From assembly GCF_027942295.1 (NCBI RefSeq), contig NZ_CP101416.1, forward strand, positions 1,364,001 to 1,428,000: a stretch of DNA of 64,000 nt. The letters are read 5' to 3'. Position 1 is the first letter of the stretch. Each line of letters starts with the position of its first letter. This document shows, piece by piece, positions 47,212 through 57,499 of the stretch. Both the position numbers and the translations under genes were made by a program. The notes beneath the pieces are model-generated. The model did not search any database. It had not been told where the DNA came from and saw only the letters and a program-made list of their open reading frames with translations. The stretch comes from Pseudanabaena sp. Chao 1811. Lineage in GTDB: Bacteria; Cyanobacteriota; Cyanobacteriia; Pseudanabaenales; Pseudanabaenaceae.

Positions 47212-47957
47212 TGACCCAAGAACCTGAACAAAAATCCCCTAACACCGAATTAGAGATTGATGATGGTACTGACACTATCCCTCGTCGTCGCTTTTTGAAT
47301 TTAGCGGGTGCGGGTTTGCTCACCATTGGATTTGGCAGCCTTGCGGAAGGTGTTGTGGGCGAAATATCAGAACCACTCAATCAACAGGTTGAGTCATTAA
47401 TCTTTCAGCCACAGCAACCAATACCCGAATTTCCTATTACAGCGATCGAGCCAGATAAGTTAATTGTTAATAGTTTTCGGGGTACGCCAACAATTAATTT
47501 TGATGCTTATCGGCTCATTATTGATGGGGAAGTCAATAATCCTCTTAGTCTGAGTATGAGCGATTTACAGAAATTGCCATTGACCTCAATGGTGATTCGC
47601 CATGTATGTGTCGAAGGATGGGCGGCAATCGTGCAGTGGGGTGGCGTAAGGTTGCAAGATCTCTTAGCGATCGCGAAGCCATTGCCCCAATCTAAATATG
47701 TCTATTTTTATTCGGCAGATGGCTACTACGAAAGTTGGGATCTTGACTCAGTACAACATCCTCAAACCTTGATGGCATATCAGAAAAATGGACAGCACCT
47801 AGCACCAGAAAATGGTGCGCCGTTGCGTCTGGCTTCTCCCGTAAAGCTTGGCTATAAACTCAGTAAATGGGTAACGCGAATCCAGCTTACGAGTGAGCTA
47901 GGTGAAAAACGTGGCTATTGGGAAGATTTGGGCTATGAATGGTATGCAGGCTTATAA
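47211..47957 (+). CDS. Tat-exported molybdopterin oxidoreductase (sulfite-oxidase fold)
   Basis: The 248-residue protein has a twin-arginine signal PRRRFLNLAGAGLLTIGFG at residues ~24-44 and a sulfite-oxidase-type molybdopterin core: VNNPLSLSMSDLQKLP, MVIRHVCVEGWAAIVQWGG with the Mo-ligand Cys, and YKLSKWVTRIQLTSEL at the C-terminus. It is smaller than E. coli MsrP (YedY) but the pairing with a membrane cytochrome b is analogous to MsrP-MsrQ. Substrate unknown. Confidence 0.87.
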   Translation: MTQEPEQKSPNTELEIDDGTDTIPRRRFLNLAGAGLLTIGFGSLAEGVVGEISEPLNQQVESLIFQPQQPIPEFPITAIEPDKLIVNSFRGTPTINFDAYRLIIDGEVNNPLSLSMSDLQKLPLTSMVIRHVCVEGWAAIVQWGGVRLQDLLAIAKPLPQSKYVYFYSADGYYESWDLDSVQHPQTLMAYQKNGQHLAPENGAPLRLASPVKLGYKLSKWVTRIQLTSELGEKRGYWEDLGYEWYAGL

Positions 47958-47975
47958 ACGCAAATATATCAAATA

Positions 47976-48001
47976 AAATGATGTGCGACGCACATCATTT
48001 T
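47976..48001 (+). terminator. Terminator of the cytochrome b/molybdoenzyme operon
   Basis: AAAATGATGTGCG pairs with CGCACATCATTTT, an uninterrupted 13-bp stem with almost no loop, 18 bp after the stop. Confidence 0.85.
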
Positions 48002-48075
48002 ATTTATATTAACTTTTATTACGAGTTTCATGATATGTTCAGCCTATAGCGCTCTGCGTAGGTTAGGTAACATCC

Positions 48076-48270
48076 ATGCGTTTAATTTTCACAACTAGTT
48101 TTAATAAATTTCAATCTATCAATGCGACTCAAGCGTGGTCGCTGTTCTTAACTGGCTGTAAAAAAGATGATTCCCTTGGCAAAAATCCGATGATTGGTAA
48201 ATATTTAACAGTTGCGATCTTAGGTGCAGTCATTGCCCAAATATTAGAAACAATTTTAATGTCTTCCTAA
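48076..48270 (+). CDS. Possible small membrane protein, unrecognised
   Basis: A 64-residue frame with a C-terminal hydrophobic helix (KYLTVAILGAVIAQILETIL). It has AGGTAAC 8 bases before ATG 48076 and is framed by hairpins on both sides (47976-48001 and 48322-48364). No family was recognised and it could be non-coding. Confidence 0.35.
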   Translation: MRLIFTTSFNKFQSINATQAWSLFLTGCKKDDSLGKNPMIGKYLTVAILGAVIAQILETILMSS

Positions 48271-48321
48271 AAATATCTTCCCAAAAAGAGAATTAATATC
48301 TGGCGAATCTTGATATTGATG

Positions 48322-48364
48322 CACACAAAGAGAGGCGGCGCTAAGCGCCGCCTCTCTTTGTGTG
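48322..48364 (-). terminator. Very strong hairpin after glnB
   Basis: Perfect 20-bp arms CACACAAAGAGAGGCGGCGC, loop TAA, exact complement. It ends 9 bp from the glnB stop and shares its GGCGGCGC core with the hairpins at 51671 and 58073. Confidence 0.8.
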
Positions 48365-48373
48365 AGTCTAGAC

Positions 48374-48739
<366 letters not shown>

Positions 48740-48782
48740 TTAATACACTTGAATCGATACCCAAATTTGTAGCCTAGCATAC
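48740..48782 (-). promoter_or_regulatory. NtcA-activated promoter of glnB
   Basis: On the minus strand, GTATGCTAGGCTAC (48769-48782) is an exact GTAN8TAC NtcA site. Twenty-three bases further lies TATTAA (48740-48745), a good -10 element, which is the standard spacing of NtcA class II promoters (family knowledge). Transcription would start near 48733, 20 bases before the TTG start. Confidence 0.82.
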
Positions 48783-48797
48783 TATTCGGGATTGTCG

Positions 48798-51581
48798 TCA
48801 GGATTGGCGTTGCCATAGCCACCAACGAATTACCAATTTCTCCAATTCTATCCAAACAAACATTAAGGCGCTAAAACCAAAACAAACTGCTAATTCGGTA
48901 GGGGTGATTAAGTATGTACCAAAGAAAATACGGAACGGTTCCACATAAATTAGCACTAATTGCAAAACTGTGGTCATAATCACCGATCCCCATACAAAAG
49001 GATTGGTCATGGGGTTTAGCTCAATGGTGAGCTGGGTGTTGGAGCGAATGGCGATCGCATGTCCCATTTGGGCAATACAAAGGGTTGTAAATACCATTGT
49101 TTCCCAGCGATTTGGTAAATAAACATCATTGAAATTGGCATTGGTATAGCCATGCGCCCAGACCATGAGGGAAATTGTGATAATCGAAAGGACAATCCCA
49201 ATTCTCACCATATATGCTCCCATGCCTCTCGCAAAAATATTTTCACGGGGATCAACAGGTGGGCGTTTCATGACATTTGGTTCGGCTGGTTCAACGGCAA
49301 GGGCAAGGGCAGGTAAACCATCGGTAACGAGATTCATCCACAAAATTTGCAAAGGAATTAAGGGAACTGAGAAATTCAACATTGGCGCGATCGCGATCGT
49401 GATTACTTCGCCAATGTTGCTACCAAGAATATATTTGATGAAGCGGCGAATATTTGTATAAACAACACGACCTTCTTCAGCAGCAGCAACTATCGTGGCG
49501 AAGTTATCATCCAAGAGGATCATGTCGCTAGCTTCTTTAGATACGTCCGTGCCTGTAATGCCCATGGCAATGCCAATGTCAGCCTGTTTGAGGGCAGGGG
49601 CATCGTTTACCCCATCCCCTGTCATTGCGACAAAGTGATGTTGCTTTTGCAAAGCTTGGACAATCCGTAATTTATGCTCAGGAGAGACTCGGGCATAGAC
49701 GCTGACCTGATTAACCTGCTGCTCTAGGTCAGATTGGCTCATGAGTTCTAGTTCTTTGCCTGTGATCACTTGCTCGCCTTTATAAGCAATACCCAAATCT
49801 TCAGCGATCGCCTTAGCAGTGAGTTGATGATCACCCGTAATCATGACAGGACGAATGCCAGCTTCACGGCAGCGCTTCACAGCTTCACGAACTTCTGGAC
49901 GTGGGGCATCAAGCATTCCTACTAATCCCACCCAGACTAAATTACTTTCATCTTTTTCGGTAAGGCCACCTTCGGGAAGTTCAGAAAAAGTGCGATAGGC
50001 AAAACCAAGGACGCGCAACCCACGACTAGCAAGCTCATTATTTTGCGCGAGTACATGCTGCCTTTGAAAATCAGCGATCGCGTGAATCTGATCACCAATT
50101 TGAATATGGGTGCAACATTCTAGGGTTAATTCAGGGGAACCTTTGCAAAAAAGCACATTACCGCCCTGTTCACCCTGCACCAGTACACTCATACGCTTGC
50201 GCTCAGAGGAGAAGGGAACTTCAAACACACGGGGCATCCGATGCTGCCATTCTGAGAAATCACAACCACCTTTACTAGCCAGTACTAGCAATGCACCTTC
50301 TGTAGGATCACCAATGATTATCCATTCGCCATCTTTTTGTTGCAGAATTGAATCATTACAGAAGACGCAAGCCATTAATAACTGCTGAACTTCAGGAATA
50401 TTGTTAACGGTTAGATGCGAATCCTCTGGAGAGCTTCCTAAGATCGTAAACTCACCCGTTGGCGCATATCCATCCCCTGAGACTTGGAGGGAATGCTGCC
50501 CTGTGCGAATACCCTGCACTACCATTTTATTTTGAGTGAGTGTTCCTGTTTTGTCAGAACAAATTGTTGTGACAGAACCCAGAGTTTCTACAGCGGGTAA
50601 CCGGCGAATCAGTGCATTTCTCCTCACCATGCGCTGTGTACCTAAAGCAAGCGTGACTGTCACCACCGCAGGTAAACCTTCAGGAACTACAGCTACTGCC
50701 ATACTAAGGGAAGTTTTCAGTAATTCACCGAAATTACCTTTGTTGAGTAACCCGATACCCACAACTAGACCTACTAAAATTAAGGAACCAGTTACCAACA
50801 CATTGCCTAGCTGGGACATGCGCTGTTGCAGAGGCGTGTCTTCTGTTTCCACATCTTGAATGAGGGCGGCTATTTTGCCTAACTCAGTCCGCATTCCCGT
50901 TTTTGTGACTAACACTTTGGCGCGTCCTTGGACAACCTCAGTGCCTTGATAAACACAATTGAGGCGATCGCCTAAACTCGCATCGGCTTCTAAGATCAGA
51001 TTGGCTTCTTTGTTAACCGCTTCGGCTTCGCCTGTGAGCGCAGATTCACGTACTTGCAGATTTTGTTCTTCAATTAATCTTCCATCAGCGGCGATTTGGA
51101 CACCTGCTTCCAGGAGCATGATGTCACCAGGTACTAATTCTTTGCCATTAGTTTCTATAATTTCGCCATTGCGAATCACTCTTACCCTTGGGGAAGAAAG
51201 ACGCTTGAGAGCGGCAAGTGCTTTTTCGGCATTGGTTTCCTGCATATAGCCGAGAATTCCATTGAGCAGCACAATGGAAGAAATGGCGATCGCATCTTTG
51301 GGAAATTCTTTAGCCTGAATATCGAGAAATGCGGAAACTACGGCTACTGCCATCAGCATCAGCAGCATGATATTTGTAAACTGATCGATGAAAATTTGGA
51401 GAGGCAATCGCCCAACTTTTTCAGTTAACTCATTTGCGCCATAGCGATCAAATCTGATCGCGACTTCTTGACTGGTAATCCCTTGCTCTGGATCACTTTG
51501 CAGTTCCTGAAGTGCTTCATCAACCCCAAGAGTATGCCAATAGGCAGGAGCAGGCGCAGGATCGGTTGTCTCTATTGCCAT
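48798..51581 (-). CDS. P-type cation ATPase, Ca2+-type (P2)
   Basis: A 927-residue ion pump with ten helices. Catalytic motifs are TGEAEAVNK (A domain, TGE), [19 protein letters not shown] (helix 4), [16 protein letters not shown] (phosphorylated Asp), [19 protein letters not shown] and [18 protein letters not shown]. The PEGLP helix and the C-terminal six-helix block place it with SERCA/PMR1-like Ca2+ (or Mn2+) pumps. It lies next to glnB on the same strand, with 85 bp between them holding the glnB promoter. Confidence 0.93.
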   Translation of the reverse strand: MAIETTDPAPAPAYWHTLGVDEALQELQSDPEQGITSQEVAIRFDRYGANELTEKVGRLPLQIFIDQFTNIMLLMLMAVAVVSAFLDIQAKEFPKDAIAISSIVLLNGILGYMQETNAEKALAALKRLSSPRVRVIRNGEIIETNGKELVPGDIMLLEAGVQIAADGRLIEEQNLQVRESALTGEAEAVNKEANLILEADASLGDRLNCVYQGTEVVQGRAKVLVTKTGMRTELGKIAALIQDVETEDTPLQQRMSQLGNVLVTGSLILVGLVVGIGLLNKGNFGELLKTSLSMAVAVVPEGLPAVVTVTLALGTQRMVRRNALIRRLPAVETLGSVTTICSDKTGTLTQNKMVVQGIRTGQHSLQVSGDGYAPTGEFTILGSSPEDSHLTVNNIPEVQQLLMACVFCNDSILQQKDGEWIIIGDPTEGALLVLASKGGCDFSEWQHRMPRVFEVPFSSERKRMSVLVQGEQGGNVLFCKGSPELTLECCTHIQIGDQIHAIADFQRQHVLAQNNELASRGLRVLGFAYRTFSELPEGGLTEKDESNLVWVGLVGMLDAPRPEVREAVKRCREAGIRPVMITGDHQLTAKAIAEDLGIAYKGEQVITGKELELMSQSDLEQQVNQVSVYARVSPEHKLRIVQALQKQHHFVAMTGDGVNDAPALKQADIGIAMGITGTDVSKEASDMILLDDNFATIVAAAEEGRVVYTNIRRFIKYILGSNIGEVITIAIAPMLNFSVPLIPLQILWMNLVTDGLPALALAVEPAEPNVMKRPPVDPRENIFARGMGAYMVRIGIVLSIITISLMVWAHGYTNANFNDVYLPNRWETMVFTTLCIAQMGHAIAIRSNTQLTIELNPMTNPFVWGSVIMTTVLQLVLIYVEPFRIFFGTYLITPTELAVCFGFSALMFVWIELEKLVIRWWLWQRQS

Positions 51582-51670
51582 AAATATTTACAGGTAAACG
51601 GTTATGAACATAGTACTAAAAAATAGTACTAGCTGGTTTAAAAATTGACTAATCGTGATACAAAAACAAT

Positions 51671-51707
51671 AGAATGAGTGGCGGCGCTTTGCGCCGCCAC
51701 TCATTCT
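51671..51707. repeat. 17-bp perfect hairpin ahead of the AAA-like gene
   Basis: AGAATGAGTGGCGGCGC, loop TTT, exact complement. It lies between divergent genes, so it is probably not a terminator; the core GGCGGCGC..GCGCCGCC recurs in the window. Confidence 0.7.
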
Positions 51708-51733
51708 CTCTCTGGTTGCTATACAATTACCCC

Positions 51734-52834
51734 ATGAGTAACAATCCTTTTTTGCCCCAGAGATTGGTAGGCAGACAAACAGAACTAGAGCAGATCAGTC
51801 AAATTTTGCTAGCAGATGGTGATTTGCTGATCGCAGGTGTCGCAGGCAGTGGTCGCAGAACTCTGGTTAAATGGGCGGCGCAAAATGTAGGTGCAAGGGT
51901 AATTACTTTAGACTGTTTGCGGGCAACCGATGGCGATCGCTTTTTGAAATTACTAGCTGCAAGTTTGCTAAATGCCTTTGATCGTCCTGAAGAGTTACTA
52001 ATGTTGCAAAAGTTACTTAAGGAGCAGCCTGTTACCTTTGAAGTGACAGAACAATCTAAGACTAGGATGGTTTGGAAACTGACTACAGCAGGTATTTGGA
52101 ATTTATTTCAAAATTTATTGAGCATTCCTCAGCAAATGGCAGAGTGGCTGGATTGTCGGGTAGCGATCGTGTTGCATAATTTCACCCATATTCGCTCATG
52201 GGATCGCAAAGGGGAATGGGAAGAATATTTGCGGCGGGAAATTCAACTCCAAAGTCGAGTCAGTTATGTACTGATTGCCACTGTCCCTGAACCTTGGATG
52301 CACAAGCTGAGTATTCATGTGGTGGAATTGCCTCCACTTAGCAATACCGAGCTATGTGAATGGCTAGAAGCAACGATGCAGTCCAAGGGCTTAAAATTTG
52401 CTGATTCCCAAACCCTCCAATTATTCACAGACTATATTCAAGGCAATCTGAGCGATGCGATCGCTTTGACTAGAAGAATTTGGCAAGACTGTCTTACCCA
52501 AACTAAATTCCCAACCCATAGCGAATTTTTGATTCAGTCGCACCATGTCCATCAGAATATGTTGGAGCTAATTGAAGATCTTGCCCCTACTTTTGAATCT
52601 TTAATCATGCTCTTACCACCAACACAGGTCAGGGTATTAGAGAGCTTAGCGATCGATCCGACAGTCAGTCCCCATAGTCGCGAATATATTCAAAGGCATC
52701 AACTTTCTAAGGGGGGTAGCTTGCAAGGAGCGCTAGATAGTTTGGAGCAGAAGGGTCTAGTTTATGGGGCAAAATATGGCTATCGGATTGCGCTACCCAC
52801 TTTACAATTTTGGCTGAAGCAGCGCTTAGGATAA
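51734..52834 (+). CDS. AAA/ORC-like ATP-binding protein with altered Walker A
   Basis: A 366-residue protein of the archaeal-type ATPase / AAA_16-like group. The N-terminal motif is LLIAGVAGSGRRTLVKWA: the conserved GK(S/T) lysine of Walker A is replaced (GRRT). A Walker B-like strand is CRVAIVLHNFTHI. A winged-helix-like end covers residues ~290-360 (RVLESLAID...LQGALDSLEQKGLV). The ATG at 51734 (SD-poor) is the natural start; a longer reading from 51674 would include the hairpin. mutL starts 3 bp after its stop, so the two are probably cotranscribed. ATP hydrolysis is doubtful. Confidence 0.75.
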   Translation: MSNNPFLPQRLVGRQTELEQISQILLADGDLLIAGVAGSGRRTLVKWAAQNVGARVITLDCLRATDGDRFLKLLAASLLNAFDRPEELLMLQKLLKEQPVTFEVTEQSKTRMVWKLTTAGIWNLFQNLLSIPQQMAEWLDCRVAIVLHNFTHIRSWDRKGEWEEYLRREIQLQSRVSYVLIATVPEPWMHKLSIHVVELPPLSNTELCEWLEATMQSKGLKFADSQTLQLFTDYIQGNLSDAIALTRRIWQDCLTQTKFPTHSEFLIQSHHVHQNMLELIEDLAPTFESLIMLLPPTQVRVLESLAIDPTVSPHSREYIQRHQLSKGGSLQGALDSLEQKGLVYGAKYGYRIALPTLQFWLKQRLG

Positions 52835-52837
52835 GCA

Positions 52838-54496
52838 ATGCAAAATATCCACACTCTACCTATTGAAGTTGTGCATCTAATCGCCGCAGGTGAGGTGATT
52901 GATTCCTTAGCGGCAGTAGTTAGGGAACTTGCGGAAAATGCGATCGATGCCCAAGCAACGCGGGTTGTGATTTCGATTTGGATGGATTCATTATCGGTAC
53001 AAGTAAGTGATAATGGCGTGGGTATGGCGATCGCCGATTTGTCCCAAGCTGCCACTCCACACACAACTAGCAAAATTAATAATGCCGAAGATTTACGCCA
53101 AATCCATAGTTTAGGCTTTCGGGGTGAAGCGCTGTATAGTCTGGCGCAACTTGCTGATTTGAGTATTTGTAGTCGTCCGATCCTAGAGCCAGTGGGCTAT
53201 CAGACTAATTACGATGAGCATGGCAATTTGCAATCTCCGCCCAAAGTAGTGGCGATCGCAACGGGGACAGTCGTAACCGTTCGCAATCTCTTTGCACGCT
53301 ATCCCAATCGCTTACAGTCTTTACCGAATAGCTCCCAACAGATTCGCAGGGTGCAGTTGCAAATTCAGCAGATGGCGATCGCCAATCCCCAGATAAATTG
53401 GCAAGTAAATCTGGACAATCGCGAATGGTTCACAATTTGGGCAGGCGAGAATGCGAGTGAGATTTTGCCACAAATCATTAATTCGATTCAGTCCTATGAC
53501 TTAGCTTATAAAGAATTTGCCATCACCCCCAATCCCTCTCCCGAAGGAGAGGGAGGTAAAATCTCGATCACCCTTGGACTGCCCGATCGCCTATCACGTC
53601 GTCGTCCCGATTGGGTAAAAATTATTCTGAATGGTCGGGGGGTAAATTTTCCTGAACTAGAGCAAACTATTCTTTCGAGTTTAGAGAGAACTTTACCGCG
53701 CAATCGTTTTCCCGTTTGCATTGTGGATCTTAATTTAGCCTGCGATCGCATTGATTGGAATCGTCATCCTGCTAAAGCTGAAGCCTACATTCAGAACTTA
53801 GGCGATATTCAAGCTCAAATTAAAGATGGGATTACGGAAGTTCTAAAAGCACCTGAAAGTAATACTCAGACTAGTTATGGTAGTGCTGCAAATGATCTAT
53901 TAAGAACGGCGGAACGGAAAACCTCTTATTTGATCCCAACAAAGCGCGAAAACTTTAATCAGCCCAATTCTTCTCTCAAGGCGATCGCTCAAGTGCTTGA
54001 TACTTACATTCTTGCCGAGCATTCAGGTGGACTATGGCTAGTGGAGCAGCATGTTGCCCATGAACGAGTAATCTTTGAAAGAATTGAAATGCAGTGGCAA
54101 ATAGTCCCCATTGAACAGCCAATTCTCTTACAAAAAATTAATGCCGATGGCATTGAGAGACTGCAAGCCTTGGGCTTAGAAATCGAAGCCTTTGGTAATG
54201 AACTATGGGCAGTGCGATCGCTGCCAGAAATTCTCATTGGTCATCAAGACTGTGCGGTAATTTTGCAAGAAATGGCTCAACAGGATGATCCAACGATGGC
54301 GAGAGCAACGGCAGCTTGTCGGAGTGCCATTCGTAACGGGACAAAGCTAGATTTAACCACGATTCGCGACTTGCTCTGGCAATGGCAACAAACCCGCAAT
54401 CCCCATACCTGTCCCCATGGTCGCCCGATCTGTTTAGCGATCGATGAGTCCGATCTAGCAAGGTTTTTCCGTCGCAATTGGCTCATCTCAAAATAG
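52838..54496 (+). CDS. mutL: DNA mismatch repair protein MutL
   Basis: MutL couples mismatch recognition to strand cutting. The GHKL ATPase is clear: ENAIDAQATRVVISI (motif I), SDNGVGMAIADLSQAATPH (II), GFRGEALYSLAQLADL (III). The C-terminal domain carries EQHVAHERVIFERIEMQW, close to the endonuclease motif DQHA(X)2E(X)4E, plus AACRSAIRNG and CPHGRP, which suit the metal-dependent endonuclease type. Length 552 is normal. A Pro/Glu-rich insert near residues 230-240 (NPSPEGEGG) matches a repeat-like insertion. Confidence 0.93.
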   Translation: MQNIHTLPIEVVHLIAAGEVIDSLAAVVRELAENAIDAQATRVVISIWMDSLSVQVSDNGVGMAIADLSQAATPHTTSKINNAEDLRQIHSLGFRGEALYSLAQLADLSICSRPILEPVGYQTNYDEHGNLQSPPKVVAIATGTVVTVRNLFARYPNRLQSLPNSSQQIRRVQLQIQQMAIANPQINWQVNLDNREWFTIWAGENASEILPQIINSIQSYDLAYKEFAITPNPSPEGEGGKISITLGLPDRLSRRRPDWVKIILNGRGVNFPELEQTILSSLERTLPRNRFPVCIVDLNLACDRIDWNRHPAKAEAYIQNLGDIQAQIKDGITEVLKAPESNTQTSYGSAANDLLRTAERKTSYLIPTKRENFNQPNSSLKAIAQVLDTYILAEHSGGLWLVEQHVAHERVIFERIEMQWQIVPIEQPILLQKINADGIERLQALGLEIEAFGNELWAVRSLPEILIGHQDCAVILQEMAQQDDPTMARATAACRSAIRNGTKLDLTTIRDLLWQWQQTRNPHTCPHGRPICLAIDESDLARFFRRNWLISK

Positions 54497-54654
54497 GTAA
54501 GACTATTTTCCGTCATTTACGCGGTGCTTTGCACGGCACATGCTCTGCTTGTGCATAAGTCGTATAGCTTTTGATACTGCGGTAACTTGAAACACATAAT
54601 TAAATCCAAACCTGAGTCTCAATTAGAGAAGCTCTAAACTATGCTGATCTCCTA

Positions 54655-56145
54655 ATGCCTGAGTCACTTAATTCAAATAGACTTCTATTTGATTTGCATC
54701 AAATTGCTCAGATTGCCCAAACATTTTCTGGATGTCTAGAGCCAGAAGTGATCGCCCATCAGTTAACAGAGGGGTTAATCCAGAAGTTTGGCATAGCCTT
54801 AGCACGGGTTTGGTTACTAGAAACAAATGAACAATTCCTAAAACTAGTGGCTTCATCGGGTATGTATAGCCACACTAATGGTGGGTTTAGTAGAGTGCCT
54901 TTAGGAGCCTATAAAGTTGGCAAAATTGCTCAAAATCGCATTTCCTTTTTAAGTAATAATCTTGCTGAAGAGTCGTGGGTTGGTAATCGAGAATGGGCGA
55001 TCGCCAATCATATTCGTGGATTTGTCGGTTATCCTTTGATGATTAGAGGTAGAGTTTTAGGAGTTCTTGCTAACTTTAGTCGCGAACCTTTAGCACCTGA
55101 GTTTCTAGAGATTCTGCAAACACTCTGTACGATGACCAGTCTTGCTCTAGATACTGCCCTGCAATATCAGCAGGAAAAGCAAGTATGGTCATCTTCGTCA
55201 ATATTTCCAGTCTTTAGCCGATTGCCTCTATCGGAGCAATTAGCAACTATTTTGAGTTCAACTCGTATTACCCTAGTCGGAGCTGAGCGATCGCTTTCAC
55301 TGCCAATTACTTATGTGTTTCTCCAAACTGCGGAGATTTTAAACCAATTTGGATGTGCTTATTGTTGTCTCAGCTATCAGAGAGATAATGTTAGTTTAGA
55401 GGCAATTGTGCCAGCAAATGATCTTGCTGTTCCGTTTCAAGATCAACCTCAAACTCAACATATTGATTCTATATTTAGTGAGTTATTCCCCATTATTTCT
55501 TGTTTGGGAGGAGTACTCAGTAAGCAATTTCTAGATACCCAACGCAGTATTCAGCTATCCCTATCAATCCCCTATCCTAGCGTTAAGACTTCGCAGAATA
55601 TCCACATCAAATGTAAATCCCCTGTTTTACAAACAGCTTTTACCCATCTGGCATTTTTAGCAGGATTAACGGTAATCAATAATTTAGAATTTCTCTCAGG
55701 AACTTTCTCAGAAACAGCTTTGGAAGACATAGAGAATCCTGACTCTCAAATTCCTCTCCTTACAGACGATATTAGTGCTGTTCATAGGGCTAAGTATGTA
55801 ATTTGGATCCAGCAAGCCAACCATCCTATGCCATCAGGAGTACAGGCAAAGATCGATCTGGAGATCGCGCCCGAACAGTTATGTGAAGTTGTAAATGCCG
55901 TGATGCGAGGAGAATCTTGGGGACTTGAAGCTAATAAAGATTTGCTGCCGTTGCTCTCAGAACGCGAGTTAGAAATTATGCAGTTATTGGCAAAGGGTTT
56001 ACGCGATCGCGCGATCGCCAAACAACTGGTGATCAGCGAAAGTACGGTTAAATTTCACATCAACAATACTCTTGCGAAACTCAAGGCGAAAACTCGATTA
56101 CAAGCACTGCATATAGCAATAGTAAATGACTGGATTCTATTTTGA
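54655..56145 (+). CDS. GAF-domain LuxR-type transcription regulator
   Basis: A 496-residue regulator. The N-terminal part (residues ~10-170) is a GAF domain with ALARVWLLETNEQFLKLVAS and YPLMIRGRVLGVLANFS. The middle (170-420) is less clear but again GAF-like. The C-terminus is a LuxR/FixJ helix-turn-helix (LSERELEIMQLLAKGLRDRA, VISESTVKFHINNTLAKLKA). A small ligand or tetrapyrrole may bind the GAF domain; no clear bilin Cys was seen. Target genes unknown; the neighbouring genes are on the same strand but in separate units. Confidence 0.87.
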   Translation: MPESLNSNRLLFDLHQIAQIAQTFSGCLEPEVIAHQLTEGLIQKFGIALARVWLLETNEQFLKLVASSGMYSHTNGGFSRVPLGAYKVGKIAQNRISFLSNNLAEESWVGNREWAIANHIRGFVGYPLMIRGRVLGVLANFSREPLAPEFLEILQTLCTMTSLALDTALQYQQEKQVWSSSSIFPVFSRLPLSEQLATILSSTRITLVGAERSLSLPITYVFLQTAEILNQFGCAYCCLSYQRDNVSLEAIVPANDLAVPFQDQPQTQHIDSIFSELFPIISCLGGVLSKQFLDTQRSIQLSLSIPYPSVKTSQNIHIKCKSPVLQTAFTHLAFLAGLTVINNLEFLSGTFSETALEDIENPDSQIPLLTDDISAVHRAKYVIWIQQANHPMPSGVQAKIDLEIAPEQLCEVVNAVMRGESWGLEANKDLLPLLSERELEIMQLLAKGLRDRAIAKQLVISESTVKFHINNTLAKLKAKTRLQALHIAIVNDWILF

Positions 56146-56149
56146 AACG

Positions 56150-56275
56150 GGCTTTGATAGAGGGTTTGCTACGCAAACCCTCTATCAAAGCCCAAAAGTA
56201 AAAGCCTTGCTAAGCAGGACTTTTACTTTTGGACTTTTAAAATTTGCCAGCTCAACCCAAACTGACGTTACTTAT
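56150..56275. repeat. Dispersed double-hairpin repeat, copy B
   Basis: It matches 29848-29978: stem one pairs GGGCTTTGATAGAGGGTTT with its complement around CTACGC, stem two pairs CCAAAAGTAAAA with TTTTACTTTTGG, and the right end CTCAACCCAAACTGACGTTA parallels copy A. Both arms of stem one differ from copy A by paired changes, so the fold is kept. Confidence 0.85.
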
Positions 56276-56398
56276 GCAAAGTCGGCATTGCTATAGAATA
56301 GAAAAATCAAGGTTGTTCAGAATTTTGCAAAGTACAATTGAGACGCATCAGTTTGTTACTTATCAAAGTTATCGCCCAGCGATATTTAAAATGCAACT

Positions 56399-57499
56399 AT
56401 GCTAAAACTTTTTAATTCATCTCAGACAAAGCTCGCACAAGCAGTTACGTCTCTCAGTCACTATGAAATTGGCGATCGCGAAAAAGAGCATTTTCTTAAT
56501 TTCCTCCAAAATCCTGATAGCCGATTTCTTTATCACGTCAATCCACGCCTAATTGCTGAGCAATTACAGATATCAGAGCGTGACACCTTGAAATTGTTAG
56601 TAGTTGCCCTAAAAGAAGGGATTATGACCCTAAATTGGGATATTCAATGTCCTATGTGTCAAGGCGTAGATTTTGCGGCAACGCAATTAGGCAAGTTGAG
56701 AACATTCCATATCTGTCCCGTCTGTCACCACAAGCATGAATCCGATGCCGATCATCAGGTAAGAGTCACATTTAGCATTGATGAAAGATTGCGATCGCTA
56801 CCCAAGGAAGCCAACGATCCCGAATTTCGGAAACAGATTGATGACAAATATGGTGTAGTTTCAGGACATCGCCTCTTAACATTACAGATATTTCGCGAAC
56901 TATTTCCCCGTGAAACTATTCCACCGAATGAGAGCTTACTAATTCGCCAAGTCACGATTTTATTTACGGATTTAGCTGGCTCGACTGCTCTCTATAGTCA
57001 AAGAGGTGATTCCCAAGCCTATAGTTTAGTCCGTCAACATTTCAACCTTCTCTTTCAAATCGTTGATCAGCATAATGGAGCTGTGATCAAAACTATTGGG
57101 GATGCGATTATGGCAAGTTTTACCTCACCTGATGATGGGTTGAAAGCAGCGATCACAATGCAAGAGGCTATGCAGTATTTTAATCAACAATTTGAATCAA
57201 CAGAGCCGCAACTCATTCTCAAAATTGGTATTCATGCGGGGGCTTGCATTAGCGTTAACCTCAATGAACGCTCTGATTATTTCGGTACAACGGTAAATAC
57301 CGCCGCTAGAGTCGAAGGACTCAGCCAAGGCAATGACATTGTATTCACTGAATCATTGCTGAGCCACGCACAGGCGCTCGCTAATGCAGGCAATTACTAT
57401 TTTCAAAAGAGTTCGGCAAATTTAAAAGGATTAAGCGAACCTCTCACTGTCTTTCATATGAATATTTCTGCCATCATGCATCCATTGCCAAGCAACTAG
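56399..57499 (+). CDS. Adenylate/guanylate cyclase with N-terminal DUF5939-like zinc domain
   Basis: A 366-residue soluble class III cyclase. Residues 1-~170 form a DUF5939-like domain with a zinc ribbon QCPMCQG...HICPVCHHKH (four Cys). Residues ~180-350 are the catalytic domain: VTILFTDLAGSTALYSQRGD with metal-binding Asp, KTIGDAIMASFTSPDDG with the second Asp, and GTTVNTAARVEGLSQGND with the transition-state region. The product is likely cAMP. Its last 69 bases overlap the facing membrane-protein gene. Confidence 0.9.
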   Translation: MLKLFNSSQTKLAQAVTSLSHYEIGDREKEHFLNFLQNPDSRFLYHVNPRLIAEQLQISERDTLKLLVVALKEGIMTLNWDIQCPMCQGVDFAATQLGKLRTFHICPVCHHKHESDADHQVRVTFSIDERLRSLPKEANDPEFRKQIDDKYGVVSGHRLLTLQIFRELFPRETIPPNESLLIRQVTILFTDLAGSTALYSQRGDSQAYSLVRQHFNLLFQIVDQHNGAVIKTIGDAIMASFTSPDDGLKAAITMQEAMQYFNQQFESTEPQLILKIGIHAGACISVNLNERSDYFGTTVNTAARVEGLSQGNDIVFTESLLSHAQALANAGNYYFQKSSANLKGLSEPLTVFHMNISAIMHPLPSN

